From the NCBI GenBank assembly GCA_026419785.1, contig JAODTK010001144.1:1-64000 (forward strand): 64,000 nt of DNA, read 5' to 3'. Within the stretch, counting starts at the first letter, position 1, and every line of letters starts with the position of its first letter. This document shows positions 11,700-24,659 of the stretch, one piece after another. The position numbers and the translations under genes were made by a program. The notes beneath the pieces were generated by a model. That model made no database searches, was not told the origin of the DNA, and saw only the letters and a program-made list of their open reading frames with translations. This stretch comes from Sclerodactyla briareus (lineage: Eukaryota > Echinodermata > Holothuroidea > Dendrochirotida > Sclerodactylidae).

Positions 11700-12330
11700 C
11701 TCAATGCTTATCTTAGAACCATCCTCGCTGAAGCTCCCCCTCGTAATCTTGCAACGAGACCGAAATGCCAATCTGCTATGTGCCACTATGACCAAGAAAT
11801 TTAGTTGGCCACATCATATTTCATCGCTTTAATATCCTATTGTAATTGGTCCATCTGATGTTGAGAAAATTGCGAAGTTGTCTTCTTTTGGAAAGTGTCA
11901 ATTTGTGATCGAGATCCTTCGTTGTACCCCCAGTTCACAATTGTACAGAAAAATACTCTTTATTAGGGCATCGGAAATGATGTTTCTTCCTATTCTTCTA
12001 ATCTTGAAGAATGTTGACAGAGTGTCGAAAGCATTGGTGTTTATACCAATTCTTCTGTTATTGTCTTCTTCGGTTCCCAACGACTTCCTACATATTTGAC
12101 TTTCTTCCAACATCCATTGCCATTTCTTGTGGTTGCAAATTTCTCAGTTTTCGTGCTGTTGATTTTCAAATTCCTTCTTGTCAGTTGTCCTTCTTGTTAG
12201 TTCTCCTACACCTATTCACTTAACAGTGTTGCGTGGATATAACGAGGCTGTCCTCGATAGGAGATGTGCTCCTTGAAGTAACTAACTCCGACAATAATCT
12301 ACACATGAGCTGACTCCATCAAACGGCGCT
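11700..12330. other. Non-coding, nothing recognised
   Basis: Short open frames on both strands share the same interval but match no family I know. No repeat unit or RNA gene is visible. Confidence 0.45.
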
Positions 12331-12334
12331 TCCG

Positions 12335-12375
12335 AGATATATATATATTATTATATATATATATTATATATATAT
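12335..12375. repeat. AT dinucleotide microsatellite
   Basis: An (AT)n array is interrupted by a few TTA steps. A 15-C run lies close downstream (12543-12557). Confidence 0.95.
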
Positions 12376-12542
12376 GATTTTGGGGTTGAGGGGAATTGGC
12401 AAATAATACATTTTATGGGCCCTAGACATGCTGCTGCAATATTTGCTAAATAACCGCTGCAAACTTGAACTGACCGCAAAATACTGTTTTTGTGTGAAAA
12501 AATGTATAAATAACTTGGGCCATGGGGGGTTCTGACCCATAA

Positions 12543-12557
12543 CCCCCCCCCCCCCCC
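12543..12557. repeat. Poly-C run (15)
   Basis: This is one of several homopolymer C runs in the window. The interval between it and the LINE remnant contains two or more copies of a GGGGCAAGAGGTGGC word at about 12848-12905. Confidence 0.95.
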
Positions 12558-14424
12558 GTGGGAACGCCACCTCCATCAGATGCCAACAGAATTGGAGTAT
12601 TTCGAAGAAACACCTACTCAGATGTGACAGGCACGGTGTACTTGTCAGACTCAGTCAGGGCAGTATAATGCGGAACGTCTATTTAGACGGCTGTTTCGTT
12701 TGGTTCGCGTACAGAAGCATATAACGCCTTTAAAAGGCAACTTGCAGTGTCGGGCATTCATTTACCTGGTCAATAAACCATATGTTAGCTGGTCACACTT
12801 TGGCTATTAAGAGATACACAGCACAGCCAACGTTTCATAAAAGTTGCTCGTGGGGCAAGAGGTGGCAAGAGGTGGCGGTGGGATCGTGGGGCAAGAGGTG
12901 GCGGTGTTCTTGCAGCGGTTTCAACAACCCTGGATCCGATACGCAAATCCAGTTTTGACTCCGCCGAGCTGGAGGTTGCTGTGGGGGAGATTCTATTGAC
13001 GGAACAAGTGGGCTTGGTACTTATATAGACCTCTAATGCTGACCTCACTTCTTCACGCAGCTTCAACATAACTTACAAAAAATCGACTCTTCGAGGTATG
13101 GCGGGATTCATTTAGTCGGTGATTTTAACATAAATTGATTGGATGAAGCCCATTGTAACATGCGGAAATGGCTTAAATGATGCTGGTATGGCTTGATTTC
13201 AACTTGTTACTGACATTACCCGTCGCTTGAACGATAATCTCATCGGGACAGTTATTGACCTAATATTGCTTACTTCACCAGATCTTATCATGCCTACTGT
13301 AGTGGACAATCTTAGGCAGGGACCACCATGCTATCAGGTTGAGCTAAAGAATATACGAAGATCCCTTACTATACCACATATTATAGGAGCTTTTTGAATT
13401 CTAAATTAGTGAGTTTAAGCATTTCAATAATCTACTTCATCTGGCCTCCCTGGGATATGTAATTTGATGAGATGTATTGAGTCGTCTTGGGGTGGCGTTG
13501 TGGATGTGTGGTTTGCTTCTATCAAGGATTCCATTCCCTCCAAAACTGGTAGTGGCGTAGTAAGAGCCCTTGGATTAATACGGATCTTACAAAACTCTGT
13601 TGAAGAAGCGTCGGCTCTTATCAAAGACAAAAGAAGCAGGTATCCCCCACCTGCTGGGCCACCTACGAGAAATTTTCGTTAACTTTACAAATCAGCTGTT
13701 GGGAAAGCCTATTGGGCATATCAAGAACTTTTATCTCTTCCAGATAATTACAAGCGTTTCTGGTCCTTTGTTCGCAGTAGGCGGCCCAAATCACCCACTT
13801 CATCCGCGATTTACGTTTGGTATGGATCAATTGTATAAGCTAGCAGACATTTTGATGCTTTTAATTCCGTATTTGCTCTGTGTTTGGCCCTTGTAAAAAC
13901 AAAAGAGGATCCCATGTCTATTCCTCCTAAATGTGATTTGCCATCCGACACTGCAGTCGGTATATCTTTCTCTGTGTCTGACATTATTAATATACTTGAA
14001 CACTCTCTGCTAATAAAGTCTGATGGCCTGAGGAGTGACCTGGTGACCTGCTACTCTTTAAAGACGTCCTCTAGTGGTATTGCCCCATGTTTCTTTACGA
14101 GTGTTCTGTGTTCTTTAAATACTGGGCAGCTTCCCCTGCAGTGGAGAATCTGCCTCATATATCACTATACATAAAACTGGGGACACTATGATTGCATAAT
14201 TATAGGACCAATGCTCTGACCCTCTATTGTTTGTAAAGTCTTTGAAAAAATTGTTTCTAACTCTAATTACTGCACATGTTCTTTCTTACAAACCTACTGA
14301 CGCATTGCCAGCATGGTTTTTGTCCCCCAACACTCTTTGGCAATAACACAGCTTTGCATATTTTCTTATTCTTGGGCCGTGCTCTTGAAAGGTCAACCTC
14401 TCCCATAAATCGGATGCATATTTT

Positions 14425-14955
14425 TTAGACTTTTCTAAAGCCTTTGATATGAATGCCCCATAAAGTATCCATTGCAGAAACTTTCTCAGCATTGAATATC
14501 ACTGGCCGTGGTGTGCGAGTATGGATTCGTGGTTTTCCCTGTGTAATAGGCTGCAAAGGGTCCCAATTATCAGTGTAGTTTTTCTGATTGGGTTAGAGTT
14601 CGGTCTTGGGGTCCCCAAGTATTGGGTCCTACCCTATTTGTTCTTCTTGTTTATGAATGATTTTATCCCTAATCTCACTTCGCATTGTTTCGCTGTTTGC
14701 TGATGATACTTTGTTATAAAATTTTGTTTTCCAATAATGGGGTGCCCATGAGTTGCAGGATGATCTTGTCAAGGTTTGTGAGTGGTGCCATATGGCCCTA
14801 AGATTGTCAAAGCAGCACATGCCCTTTCTAGTAAACAGAGGCATGTTCCTACTCAGTATTACTTTATCAGTTTATTTGACGGTGTTAAATTAGATACTGT
14901 TGTTAACTAGAAAGTATCTTGGTATCACTTTTGACGGTCGACTCTCCTGGACCCT
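14425..14955 (+). pseudogene. LINE reverse transcriptase core, frameshifted
   Basis: This part of the LINE holds the polymerase palm. FSKAFD contributes the first catalytic aspartate and FADD gives the two others, and all three are present by motif. Downstream KYLGITFDG marks the thumb-side region. The reading frame moves between these motifs by single-base steps, which means either decay of the element or read errors, or both. Confidence 0.8.
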
Positions 14956-15665
14956 CAACTGTAACATTGTGTACTAAAGCTAATAACTTACTAGGTTTTT
15001 GTGTTCTATTTCTGCTGGCCTAAATAAGGAATTCCTTAATGCTTTTCAAATCCTTTTGTGGCCTGTGCTTGAGTATGGGCTGCCTGCTTGGGGCCTCAGA
15101 CTTGACCCAGGAGAATCGCCTGGAGGGGGTCCAGAGGGACCCTCTCGTTTTATCTTAGGGCAGAGAGGAGCGAGATGGATTATAATACCCCCCTTCTGGT
15201 CCTATTAATTGTATTCTTTTTCCACTAGGTACCATCGTCCTTCTTATTCTCTTCGTTGCCAAGTTTCCTCTTTGGTAACTTTGTTTGTCCCGTTGGTTCC
15301 AATAATATTAAGATGAATCGTTGTGATAACTCTCTTTTTAATCACCTCCTTCGGTAGAACTGATTCTTGAGAACTATTTATTCATACCTTTCCTAGAGTC
15401 TGGTCTCGTTGCCACCTGATGTCAGAGAGTTGCTCCTCTTCGGCTCCCTCCGGTCCTTCTGGTGGTAAGAAGAGGTGTAGACGACATTTTCTGTCTTTCT
15501 CCCCACTATTTTGATTTGTTGTTTGTAATTGTTCTTCTTTATTTTTTAACTAGGGTGCACGTCCTCCGGGCTATAGAAATTTAGTTTCCTTTTGTTCATC
15601 CTGAATTCCTTTAATTTTATTTATGTATGTTTGTTGTGGGTGATGTTCCTGATCAAATATATAAT

Positions 15666-15685
15666 GCATGAAATGAAATGAAGAA
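15666..15685 (+). repeat. LINE 3' tail, short ATGAA repeat
   Basis: The word ATGAAATGAAATGAAG ends the LINE copy. Short simple-repeat tails are typical of CR1/L2-type elements. A similar (ATGAAA)n-like stretch at 23010-23040 may be another LINE 3' tail. Confidence 0.6.
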
Positions 15686-15689
15686 AAGC

Positions 15690-17990
15690 TTCCAAATCTT
15701 TTAAATGTGGTGTTCTTAAAACATTTTTATATACGTTTTCAATGTCAAACATTTTTTTTTTTTAAATAATGTTAATAACGATAAAGTGTGGCAAAATTGT
15801 TCTTAGAGTACAATTATGTACTATTATATGATTATAAACCACAGAAACATGTTTTCCAACCATTACACAAACATTTTCAAACGTTCAAATCATGGCGTTT
15901 TTTGGTTGCTGGGTACAGAATTGCAAATTCGGCATTTGTTCAGAATTGGCAAATTTTTTAAAAGAAACACCCAAATATGCTCTATTTCCAGGCCAAAGAT
16001 TATGACATTTTTTCATTGCAGTGTGAATGTTATCTATTAGCTTATTTTCGGATTCAAACCTCTCATAAGTCTCACTTCTTTCCCAAGTAGTTGATAACAT
16101 GCTAATTTGCCATGAAATATGTTATTACAGTAAGAGTAACTGTGTTTTAATATGAAGCGCTCAACAGTAGAGGGGTCTCGCGTGTAAACTTGGTGTCCCG
16201 TTCACACGTGAAATATTTTTCCTTTCCTCATTTTTTCTTCAATCTGAGGGTGGTAGGGCAACAATTTTACAGTTTTTTATATTTTTTATTGTTCATCAGT
16301 TGATTAAAGGAGGGCCTATATGCGAGGTCACAAGACGAAATTCCTTCCAACAACAAAGATATGGCCATTTTGAGTTTTGCCCAATGCATTTGGTGTCCAT
16401 GGAAATTACATTGTGATATTTTGCTGTCAGTTATAGAACTATTATATTTTTTTTTACCATTCATGACGGTTTTGAAAAGGGCAATTTGGCATGGCATTTA
16501 ACACAACAGTTAGTCAGTTACCAAAATATAATTTACCTTTGAAATTCAAAATATACTGTAATAATACTCTGATGTCCCATTTACACGCGGGATTTGCTAA
16601 CTGATTATTCCCCCTCAAAATAGCCAAAGACTGTATCATTGGGTAATCACCTTAAATTTTAATTCCAGGGTGCCCGAATGACTTGGATAATATCCATAAC
16701 TAGGAAATATCATACACATACACAGAGGAAATACAGTAAAAATGGTTGTTTTATGTGTCAATGGGACACCACGCTGTCCCGTTTGGAACAAGTTTTTCCT
16801 CATTTGTGGGTCCATTCTGAGATGTATGCATAGCAATTTAGGTTTAAACACACATGTTATGATATTTTAAGAACTTGTAAGAATTGAGAAAAATAATCAT
16901 GTGGGGAACAACAAGAAGCCAGATTCTTCATATACTAGAAGGCGACCAGCGCCATCTAATGTCTTGAATCGTCCATTACTCCGATTACCTTGCTTGCCTT
17001 TATATCCGACCACTCACAATTTCCTGCAGTGGCGCCACAAAATTCATTATGACACACCAGGTTGCCTCATCATTGATCACGGCAAACTTAACCGCGACCA
17101 CACCATTCGATTCAAGCACTCTACTACCGGACCACCTATATTGACCGGCCGACTAATCGTATTAGTCGTATACATAAATTACATACACGCGTAGTGAATA
17201 AGACAAGAACGGGAGGGAAGGCAACTGGGGAGCAGAAAAACCCAGGGGAGAACTCCGGAAGTAAGTTTCCTTCCTCAAGTTCCAATTGGCTGTGGAAGTG
17301 TAGGCTTATTTCTGTTCCACAAATAGGCCCGACCCCAGCTAACAACAACAACTAGTAACAAAACAGTAGGCTAAATTAGAGAGGACTAATGGACCAGCTA
17401 ACTTAGTATTGGTGTTTTCTGTGTCCGTGTGTATTTTAATGTTTACAATTATTAAAAAAGTGTTAAGTTAGGTAGTTTGACCACGCATGGGCCCGGGAAA
17501 TTTATTTGTTAATCACGAAGTTATTGACAATGATTATTTAGTCACTACATGACGTATAGTGTGTGTATCATAAGTCGGCTCGGTCAGTATCATGAGTCTG
17601 GTTCCATTGCCATAAATACGTGCAATTATAAACATAGGCTGTCATCCATGATCAAAGTGGGGGGGACATGACCAAGTGGGGGGGAACATGACCTTGCCGC
17701 CAAAAAATTACTGTGTGAGAAAATGAGCAATGGTCGCATCCTCAAAAATATGGGGGGGGGGACCACGTCCACCCGTCCCCCCCCGGATTGACGCCCATAA
17801 TTATAAACACAGAAGTCACGTGACAGGTAGGTGACCGACCGACCAGGGTGTTGCTATAGGTGGTGGGTGTAGAAGGGTGTGACAAACCAAACACCCCACA
17901 TTCGCCGCAGCAGTCGGCAAAATGATGACCGCAGTTGGAAAATGAAGGGAAATTGCAACGTAAGAGAGGTTTGAAAGAGAGAGTACGAAA
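15690..17990. other. Non-coding, weak dispersed repeats only
   Basis: No gene is recognised. A TGTCCCGTT(C/T)-type word with a following TTTTTCCT(C/T) word occurs near 16190 and again near 16780, and a related GATGTCCCATTTACACGCGGG lies near 16571, so a degenerate repeat is probable. A 10-G run lies at 17752-17761. The open frames here match nothing I know. Confidence 0.4.
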
Positions 17991-18159
17991 CATTTTTAAA
18001 AGGAAAAAGCAAAACCTCTATATTTCCACTCTCACCAACCCCGAATATTTCCAGGTAGGTCTATAGCGCTAACCAATTCTAAACCCGAAACTTTACCCAG
18101 TCAGTGCGCAGCTAGTGTTGGGCTTGGGACTTCTGTGAGGGATGGGCAAAAAGGAGGAA

Positions 18160-19440
18160 AGCACCTCACAGGTAACTTACACGCTAGTCCAATGGGGGAT
18201 TTTTTGCAACAACAGGCACTTTTCGGAAGCACCCTCCTTGTGCCTTCTTGGCGTCGGTGTACAAGTCGATTGTACTGGGGTATAGAGCTAACGTGTCTTC
18301 CCCCTCCTCCCAAAAATTAATTTTGAAGCTAAGCCTTTCCTCCACTGAGAGGGGCCCCAAACAAAGCCCGGCAACAGGTAAAACACCAAATTTCACACCT
18401 TAAGTCAATGGGATTTTTCCTACCCAAAAAGTCAATGGGAGCATCTTTGCACAATAGCACTTTTTAGGGCACTCCTCACCGGTGCCACCGGGGTGGCGTC
18501 TAAGGACGTGGGATGGTACCACGGTATAAAGCTAAGTAGCGTATTCCATCTCTGAAAGAATCAGTGGCTGGTGCCTTTTGTGATACGGGGAGGGAAAAAC
18601 GAAAAGCCCCTACTCCAGGATAACGTCCTAGTCAATGGGAGAATTTTGCACACAAGGCACTTTTCGGAGCGCCCTCCTTGTGCCATCTTGGCGGCGTGTA
18701 CAAGTGAATAGTACTGGGGTATAGAGCTAAGGTGTCTCCCCCCTCCCTCCAAAATTTTGAGGCTAAGCCTTTCCTCCACCCGAGAGGGGCCCAAAAACAA
18801 AAAGCACCTCACAGGTAAAACAAACGAAATCACACACTAAGCCAATGGGATTTTTCCTACACAAAGTCAATGGGAGCATCTTGGCACCAAAATAGCACTT
18901 TTAGGGGCACTCTCCCGGGTGCCACCGGGGTCCAAGACGTGGGGTTGGTACCCTGGTATGAGCTAAGTAGCGTTCCGTCTCTGGAAGAATCAGTGGGTGG
19001 GGCCTTTTGTACGGGGAGGGGGAAAAAAACGAAAAAGCGCTCACAGTAACTTACGAAGTCAATTGGGAGAATTTTGCACAAAAGGACTTTTCGGAGCACC
19101 CTCCTGTGCCATCTGGCGGCAAGTGTACAAGTGATAGTACTGGGGTATAGAGCTAAGGGTCGCCCTCCTCTCCAAAAATTTTGAGGATAGCCTTCCTCCA
19201 TCGAGAGGGGCCCAAAAACAAAAAGCACCTCACAGGTAAACACGAAATTCCCACCACTAAAGTCAATGGGATTTCTACACAAAGTCAATGGAAGAATTTT
19301 GCAAAAAATAGCACTTATTTAGGGCCAATCTCCGGTGATCTTGGCGTCAAAGCACATAGCGGATGGTCAATGATGTGAAGCGAAGTAGCCTCTTTCGGCT
19401 CTGAGAGAATCTGGGCTGAGCCCTCCTGTGACGGGTAGAG
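18160..19440 (+). repeat. Dimeric satellite array, ~430-bp higher-order unit
   Basis: About three copies of a ~420-445-bp unit stand in direct tandem. The phase mark GTCAATGGGAGAATTTTGCAC recurs near 18190 (variant), 18632 and 19052. Each unit is made of two related halves of about 210-230 bp: the second half carries GTCAATGGGAGCATC (about 18440 and 18867) in place of the first mark. Halves share GCACCTCACAGGTAA-type, GCACTTTT(C/T)GG and GAGGGGCCC-type words. The open frames seen on the minus strand, up to 143 codons, are by-products of the array. A degenerate extra fragment is at about 20155-20210. Confidence 0.85.
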
Positions 19441-19515
19441 GTTGCGCCAGGATTTCCCCGACGGGGGTCCGAGATCCCCGACTGGGGGGCCAAGTTCCCG
19501 ACGAGGCCACCTACC
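19437..19515. repeat. CCCCGACGGGG-type short array, copy 1
   Basis: Words of the kind CCCCGACGGGGGTCCGAG repeat a few times here. The same words occur at 20040-20130 and nowhere else I noticed, so the two belong together as one dispersed unit flanking ~550 bp of other DNA. Confidence 0.65.
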
Positions 19516-20039
19516 CCATAAGTCAAAACTCCATTTTGATGTTTTCATTTTGAACATTTTTTCTTGAAGAAAAAGAAAAAAATGAAATACACATTGTGGA
19601 GAGCATGTTTTACTTCATAGCTGCCCACTCAAATCAGACGCCTTATTAGTAGAATAGGGTCAGGTATTCCCCATAACTGCACAGGAAATACCTGGGCACT
19701 GCGTCGTGAAGCACACCACTCTACACAGAGGCAAAACAGTGATAGACGGCAGAACGAGCATCCTCCCCAAACGAATTTTAACGTTTAATCTCTTGCAGGG
19801 ACATTTCGAAGATATCCATATCCTATCTATATATTCCACGATAGTCTGTAGGAAGATGATTACGCTGATCTTAAACTCGAGCGAGGAACTTGGCATTACT
19901 ATAAAGATATGAGGCGCGCGAAGCGCGCCGAAAATTTTCAGCTTCATATAGGAATTTCACTATAAAGAAGTTTGGAAATATATACTGTCGGGGCAAAAAA
20001 GCCTCGTCGGGGTGGTACATTTTAGCGTACCCGTACCCA

Positions 20040-20150
20040 CTCGGGCTCCCCGACGCGATGGGAAAAATTCCCCGACGGGGGGTCCGAGTTCCCCGACGGG
20101 GGGGGCATGGCCCCCCCTGCCCCCCCGCTGGCGCCACCCCTGACGGGGAG
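20040..20150. repeat. CCCCGACGGGG-type short array, copy 2
   Basis: The array is followed by CCCCCCCTGCCCCCCCGC and GGCGCCACCCCTGA. The last words resemble conserved 3' ends of some invertebrate repeats. No coding capacity is implied by the open frames on the minus strand. Confidence 0.6.
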
Positions 20151-20284
20151 GAGCCAAAAACCCAAAGCACCTCACAGTAATTTACACACTTAAATCAAGG
20201 AGAACTTTTGCACACACAAATTCCATGGCAGTTTTGGACTTTTGTTTGGGTTTGACCCTCCGTAAGCGCTATAGACCCTTCTCA

Positions 20285-20740
20285 TATTTTCTGGCTCAAA
20301 ATGGCCTGGGGGCCATCTCCACCAATCTATGGTAGTATAAAACCAAACTTTTGTGCCCATTCGCATATTGAGGAAAATGAAAAGTAGAAAGGATTAATAT
20401 GACCCTGGGGGGTAAAGGTGGTTGAAGGCGGGAAGGTTTTGCAAGAAGAGAAAATATACTTTTACTTCAACCCTTACAAATTCCCAAATATTCTGTCTCA
20501 AAATGGCCTGGGGCCTCTCCAACAATTTATAGTGGTATAGAACTAAAATGTTCTCCCAGACGACAACTTGAACCATAAAAGGCTCATATATCAGGAGGAA
20601 GGGGTTTGAATAAGAGAAAACGTAAAATTCTTACTGTATACAACTCAACAAATTTTTTGGGGGGCAGAATATCTCTGGCTCAAAATGGTCTTGGAGCCGT
20701 CTCTGCAATCGTGGTGGTATGAAACGCCAATTTTTGACGC
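20285..20740 (+). repeat. ~190-bp tandem repeat, three copies
   Basis: Three copies start near 20290, 20493 and 20675. Each begins with CTCAAAATGG(C/T)CTGGGG(C/G)-like sequence, then CTCCA(C/A)CAAT(C/T)TAT, then a GGTATA(A/G)AA word. A weaker relative is seen near 21605-21690. No open frame is shared. Confidence 0.75.
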
Positions 20741-20759
20741 TCAGTTGGCACTTGAAGGA

Positions 20760-23700
20760 ACTCTCTTGAAATGAATTGACAGAATTTTCAGTCTAAAGCG
20801 CGTTTTCGCGCACGCGGGCGTGCGGGTGGGTAAAATGCTCACTGTTATTTTCAATTGGAGCCGTTTAAATGCACGCGGCGGGCGTTTTCTCGATTGGTCA
20901 TGTACGATTTTTTTCGCGTGCACGCATGGTATTTCGTAATCGATTTTTCCGAGGACTTTCCCCTGCAATCTCACTGGCTTGTAGCCTGATAGTGCAGATC
21001 GAGAACATGTTTATGTTCAAATCATGTTTCCAACAACACCCTAACGGTTTCAACACTCGTAATGAATTCTTATCAAATCATCTCCATTTTAATGGCTGGA
21101 CACCTATTTGAACACTTATTTGCATGTGTAACCATTGATATGTCAAGTATTTGCTATGAATCTCCAAAACCTGGCAATTGTGGAATTTTTAGTTTATTTC
21201 GGCGGCTATCGTTGACATTTCGAACAATGTTTCAAAACTAACGCTGTGTTTAGGGTTTAAACACAGTAGGCCTATTCGTCCGTGGTCCATAAATAATATG
21301 ATAACAATATATTAATAATAATAATGAATAATAACAAAAATAACAAAATAGTAGGCACCGGTTCTTATTAGCGCATATACACACTAAGGGTGAGAAGAGG
21401 TGCGTGCATGAAAACGGGTAATTCGCGTTGTCCGTGTGCCCGCCCGTCCGGGTGCATGGAAAACGTCTTAATAGAATGAAATTGCCAGTTGCAGTTGAAT
21501 ATCATTCCTCAAGGTCAACTTCATTCACTGATCTCCGTGGAAGATCGCTGACTTCTAGTCCGTCTAGAGTAGTCTTCAACTGAAGTTGGAAAATTCAGCG
21601 GCCTATTTTAAAAATTGAAATGGAAGGCCTGTATGAGGTTTAAAGATAGGTTAAAATTTTTAGCAATCTATGGCGGTATAGAAATTCCACTTCATTGCCA
21701 TGCAGCTTAATTTTATGCAAAAATTTTTGCTCCACAAGTGACACACGCTATTGATAATCATGGGGACACCAATCCTTTGCATACAGGAAGGGGCTGTCAT
21801 GTACTGATGCAATATTAACTTTATTCCAGTTATCGTCAAAGTCTGAATAATAAAGGACAACAACTATATCTAAGGTACTCTTCCTTGACTGTTCCATGCA
21901 TTGAATACAGTACTTAAATCCCAACCGACTTATTCAAGCTATTGCGCAGGGTTTGTTCAAGATCCTTGCTAATACACTTTTTATCTGATTTTGTGAAGGG
22001 TTGGTCCAGACACGTCAAATATGCAAAAGGTCTGACAGAAAAATCTGCTGTAAATTAGGATTCTCCAGTGGGCCTTTGTCCTCACTTCTTTTCACAATTA
22101 TACTATGAATACATCAACATCTAATGTGCTGTGTGATATATCAGACCACACTGCTATTTGGTGCAATATATCTAGCGTACGTATCATAATCAAGCAAAAG
22201 TTATAGAAGTTGGATGTGTCCAGGTATTATTTGATCTATGCGATGGTAAGAATCTAGTCTTACTGCAAAGAATCAAGGAAATGTGTTTGAGCATATTAAT
22301 ATTAAGCACTAGGGTCCTTCATCGGAGCAGACTAAAATCTCAATTATAGATTCTGAGGAGAACGAGTCAACGACTGTTCACCTTGTGTATGAGTGATGAT
22401 AAATTTTTTGTTTTAACAGCTCATATCAGCAGAATTCTGCAAGGCTTTGAACTTCATTGTCTCTCTTTATCAACACAGTACCATATTTCAGGTTAAGTTG
22501 CAAGAGAGAATTTATTGCCAATATCCTTCCACACCTTATTTACGCCATCTCAGTGTGGTACCATTTCTTATGAGTTAAAGACCGGAGAGAATGAAAAAGT
22601 TTTTTAAAATATTGTTTAGAATTTTTAACAAGACTATATTTTTCTAGTTGGATACTGTAATAAAAGTGGCTGCACGAAAATTAGAGATTCTATTAGATGT
22701 GCCAATAGCATACATAACATTGAAAAACATTCTTTGCTATGGAGCGGACTCCATGCGCAGGAATCCACGAGTTATAATCGAGAATAAGCGGATAACGCAG
22801 GAAAACCGGGTAATGTATATAGGAACAGTTTCAATTCTATCGTGCTGCCCCAATATACAGATGGTACCATGGCTAATTCTCTAGGTTACATTTTGACTTG
22901 GTTATTCATCTTAATGCTTTTTACTAAGATATTAACATTACTTTTCTTTTCTCGTGTATGTATATATTTTGAGTCTCTTTATGAATATATATATTTATAA
23001 GGAAGAAATAAATGAAAAAAATGAAAAAAACTGAAATGAAATTAAACCCCTGGGAAAGGCCGTTCCCTGCCATTGAGGGGGCCGCAAAACCGAAAAATTT
23101 CTGGGGAACGCTACGCCCGCTTAATAGTAACGACTCCAACCCATCAGATGATGTCTCTATGCCCCAGAATAAGAACACTAGTTGGGGACATTTTGTGGCG
23201 GAGTTCCTCTATATTAAAGGGGGTTAGTCGGCAAACTCAGCATGGCAGTCGGCACAAAAAACATGGGGGTACACCCCAAAACAAGGAATGGTCGGGAAGC
23301 GCCCCTGTGAACCGACGATAGGTCATGTCAGTATGTACTGGACTTTGAGACTAATTGAAGCCTGCAATCATAGATCTGCTGCTCCCTCAGTGCATGTACA
23401 CCATGGCTATTCAGTTACTCAATAAACTGGTTTGGAATCAGTGGTTGATCATGTTCACAGTTGGGTAATTTTAAGGGGTGCTAATGATCGCTAATGTATA
23501 GGCTACGTGCGAACTCATTTCATAGGCACTTTGTGTTAGCAGTCATGGAGCAAGACCAGGGAAAAAACATTATAATGACGCGTATTTGACCATTCATTTG
23601 TGGGTGTATCGCACAAAATCCTGATGTTTGTTCTGTCATTCTACTACAGAAATTATGATTGAAACCCGACTTTTCCAACTTAAATGAGTGATTATTTTGG

Positions 23701-24465
23701 TTTTTAGCCTATATGATCGTTTCCACTGGAGGCCTAGCCCTCACTGTTTATCATGGTGGCTGCGTTACTGCGATCAGAAAACGCCTCATTTGAGTTTAAA
23801 AAAAGAATTTCAATCAGAATTTCTGCAATTGTTTTATGTGAGTAGTATACAAATTATCAGGATTTGGTGGCACTACACTCACAAATGAGTGATATATCAT
23901 GATTTTCTTATCATAGCAATTCTTTTCATGAACTCTACGTTGTTTACAAAGCTCCTTCTTTCAAAAGTTCCGATTAAGCTGTTACTACTCGACTTGAAAA
24001 AAATTTTTTTCCTCATTTTCATGGAAAATTTTGATATTTTTCACTAGCCAATAATCCCATTAAAATATCCCTAAGATTTTGAATGAAGCTGATATATGGT
24101 ACAGAATGGGTGGAATTCACCCTAATCACAGACGAGTATGATTTTCTATGATTTTTCGTCCTAAGCAACCGCCCTAGCAACGACTTTGCAAATTAAAAAA
24201 AAGGTGTTTGCCTTATTTTTTTGTAAATAATATTTTTTAACATTGAAAGAGGCTGAATATTGCCAATACCCACTTGTTTTCTGATTTGTACAATCAATCC
24301 AACAATATTTTGTTGGCTTGTCTTTTCACCAAATGATTTGATGTTTGTAGACGGGTTCTTGATAAAAAGTAAAATTTTTTGACCATTATTGTATGTATAG
24401 CTGATTAGGTTTCAACTTTTTGGTCTCGCTTAGGAAATTCAGGAGGAGACTGAGTGGTCACTATG
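20760..24465. other. Non-coding, nothing recognised
   Basis: The stretch is mostly AT-rich and holds only short, unrelated open frames. A GCGTGCACGCATGG-rich spot is near 20915. A simple ATGAAAAAAATG-like stretch at about 23010-23040 may be an old LINE tail, preceded by AT-rich sequence. No protein motif was found. Confidence 0.4.
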
Positions 24466-24513
24466 GTGTGTGTGTGTATATTTGTGTGTGTGTGCGTGTG
24501 TGTACGAGTGTGT
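24466..24513. repeat. GT microsatellite
   Basis: A (GT)n array with short interruptions. It marks the start of the region that ends in the inverted 150-bp repeat block at 24660-25230. Confidence 0.95.
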
Positions 24514-24659
24514 CACCTTTCTCGTAGCAGGATATCTTCCGAAAGGTAAGTGCAATTGCTACAAATTTTTCAGGGTAATCATCGGGGTTGGGTGACCACG
24601 ATCTATTAGATTTTGGGCCCAAAAGTCCCTGATTTATAAGGTAATTTGGCCTTTTTATG

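Larger units (their letters stand above)
12930..15685 (+). mobile_element. Degenerate LINE with endonuclease and reverse transcriptase
   Basis: This is a non-LTR retrotransposon copy, truncated at the 5' end. An AP-type endonuclease remnant comes first (GDFNINWL at about 13117-13140, then a TVIDLILLTSPDL stretch at about 13250-13282). The reverse transcriptase follows: a KTGD/NYR stretch at about 14170-14205, FLDFSKAFD at about 14425-14455, LGVPKYW at about 14606-14626, the catalytic FADDTLL at about 14693-14715 and KYLGITFDGRLSW at about 14912-14950. A PVLEYGLPAWG-type segment (about 15060-15095) leads into the C-terminal region. The frame shifts many times, so it cannot make a protein. The 3' end has an ATGAAATGAAATGAAG tail at about 15666-15682. 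A CR1- or L2-like class is likely but is inference. Confidence 0.85.

Noticed and set aside
18857..19288. 143-codon minus-strand open frame
   Set aside because: It lies wholly inside the dimeric satellite and repeats with the array, so it is a by-product of the repeat.
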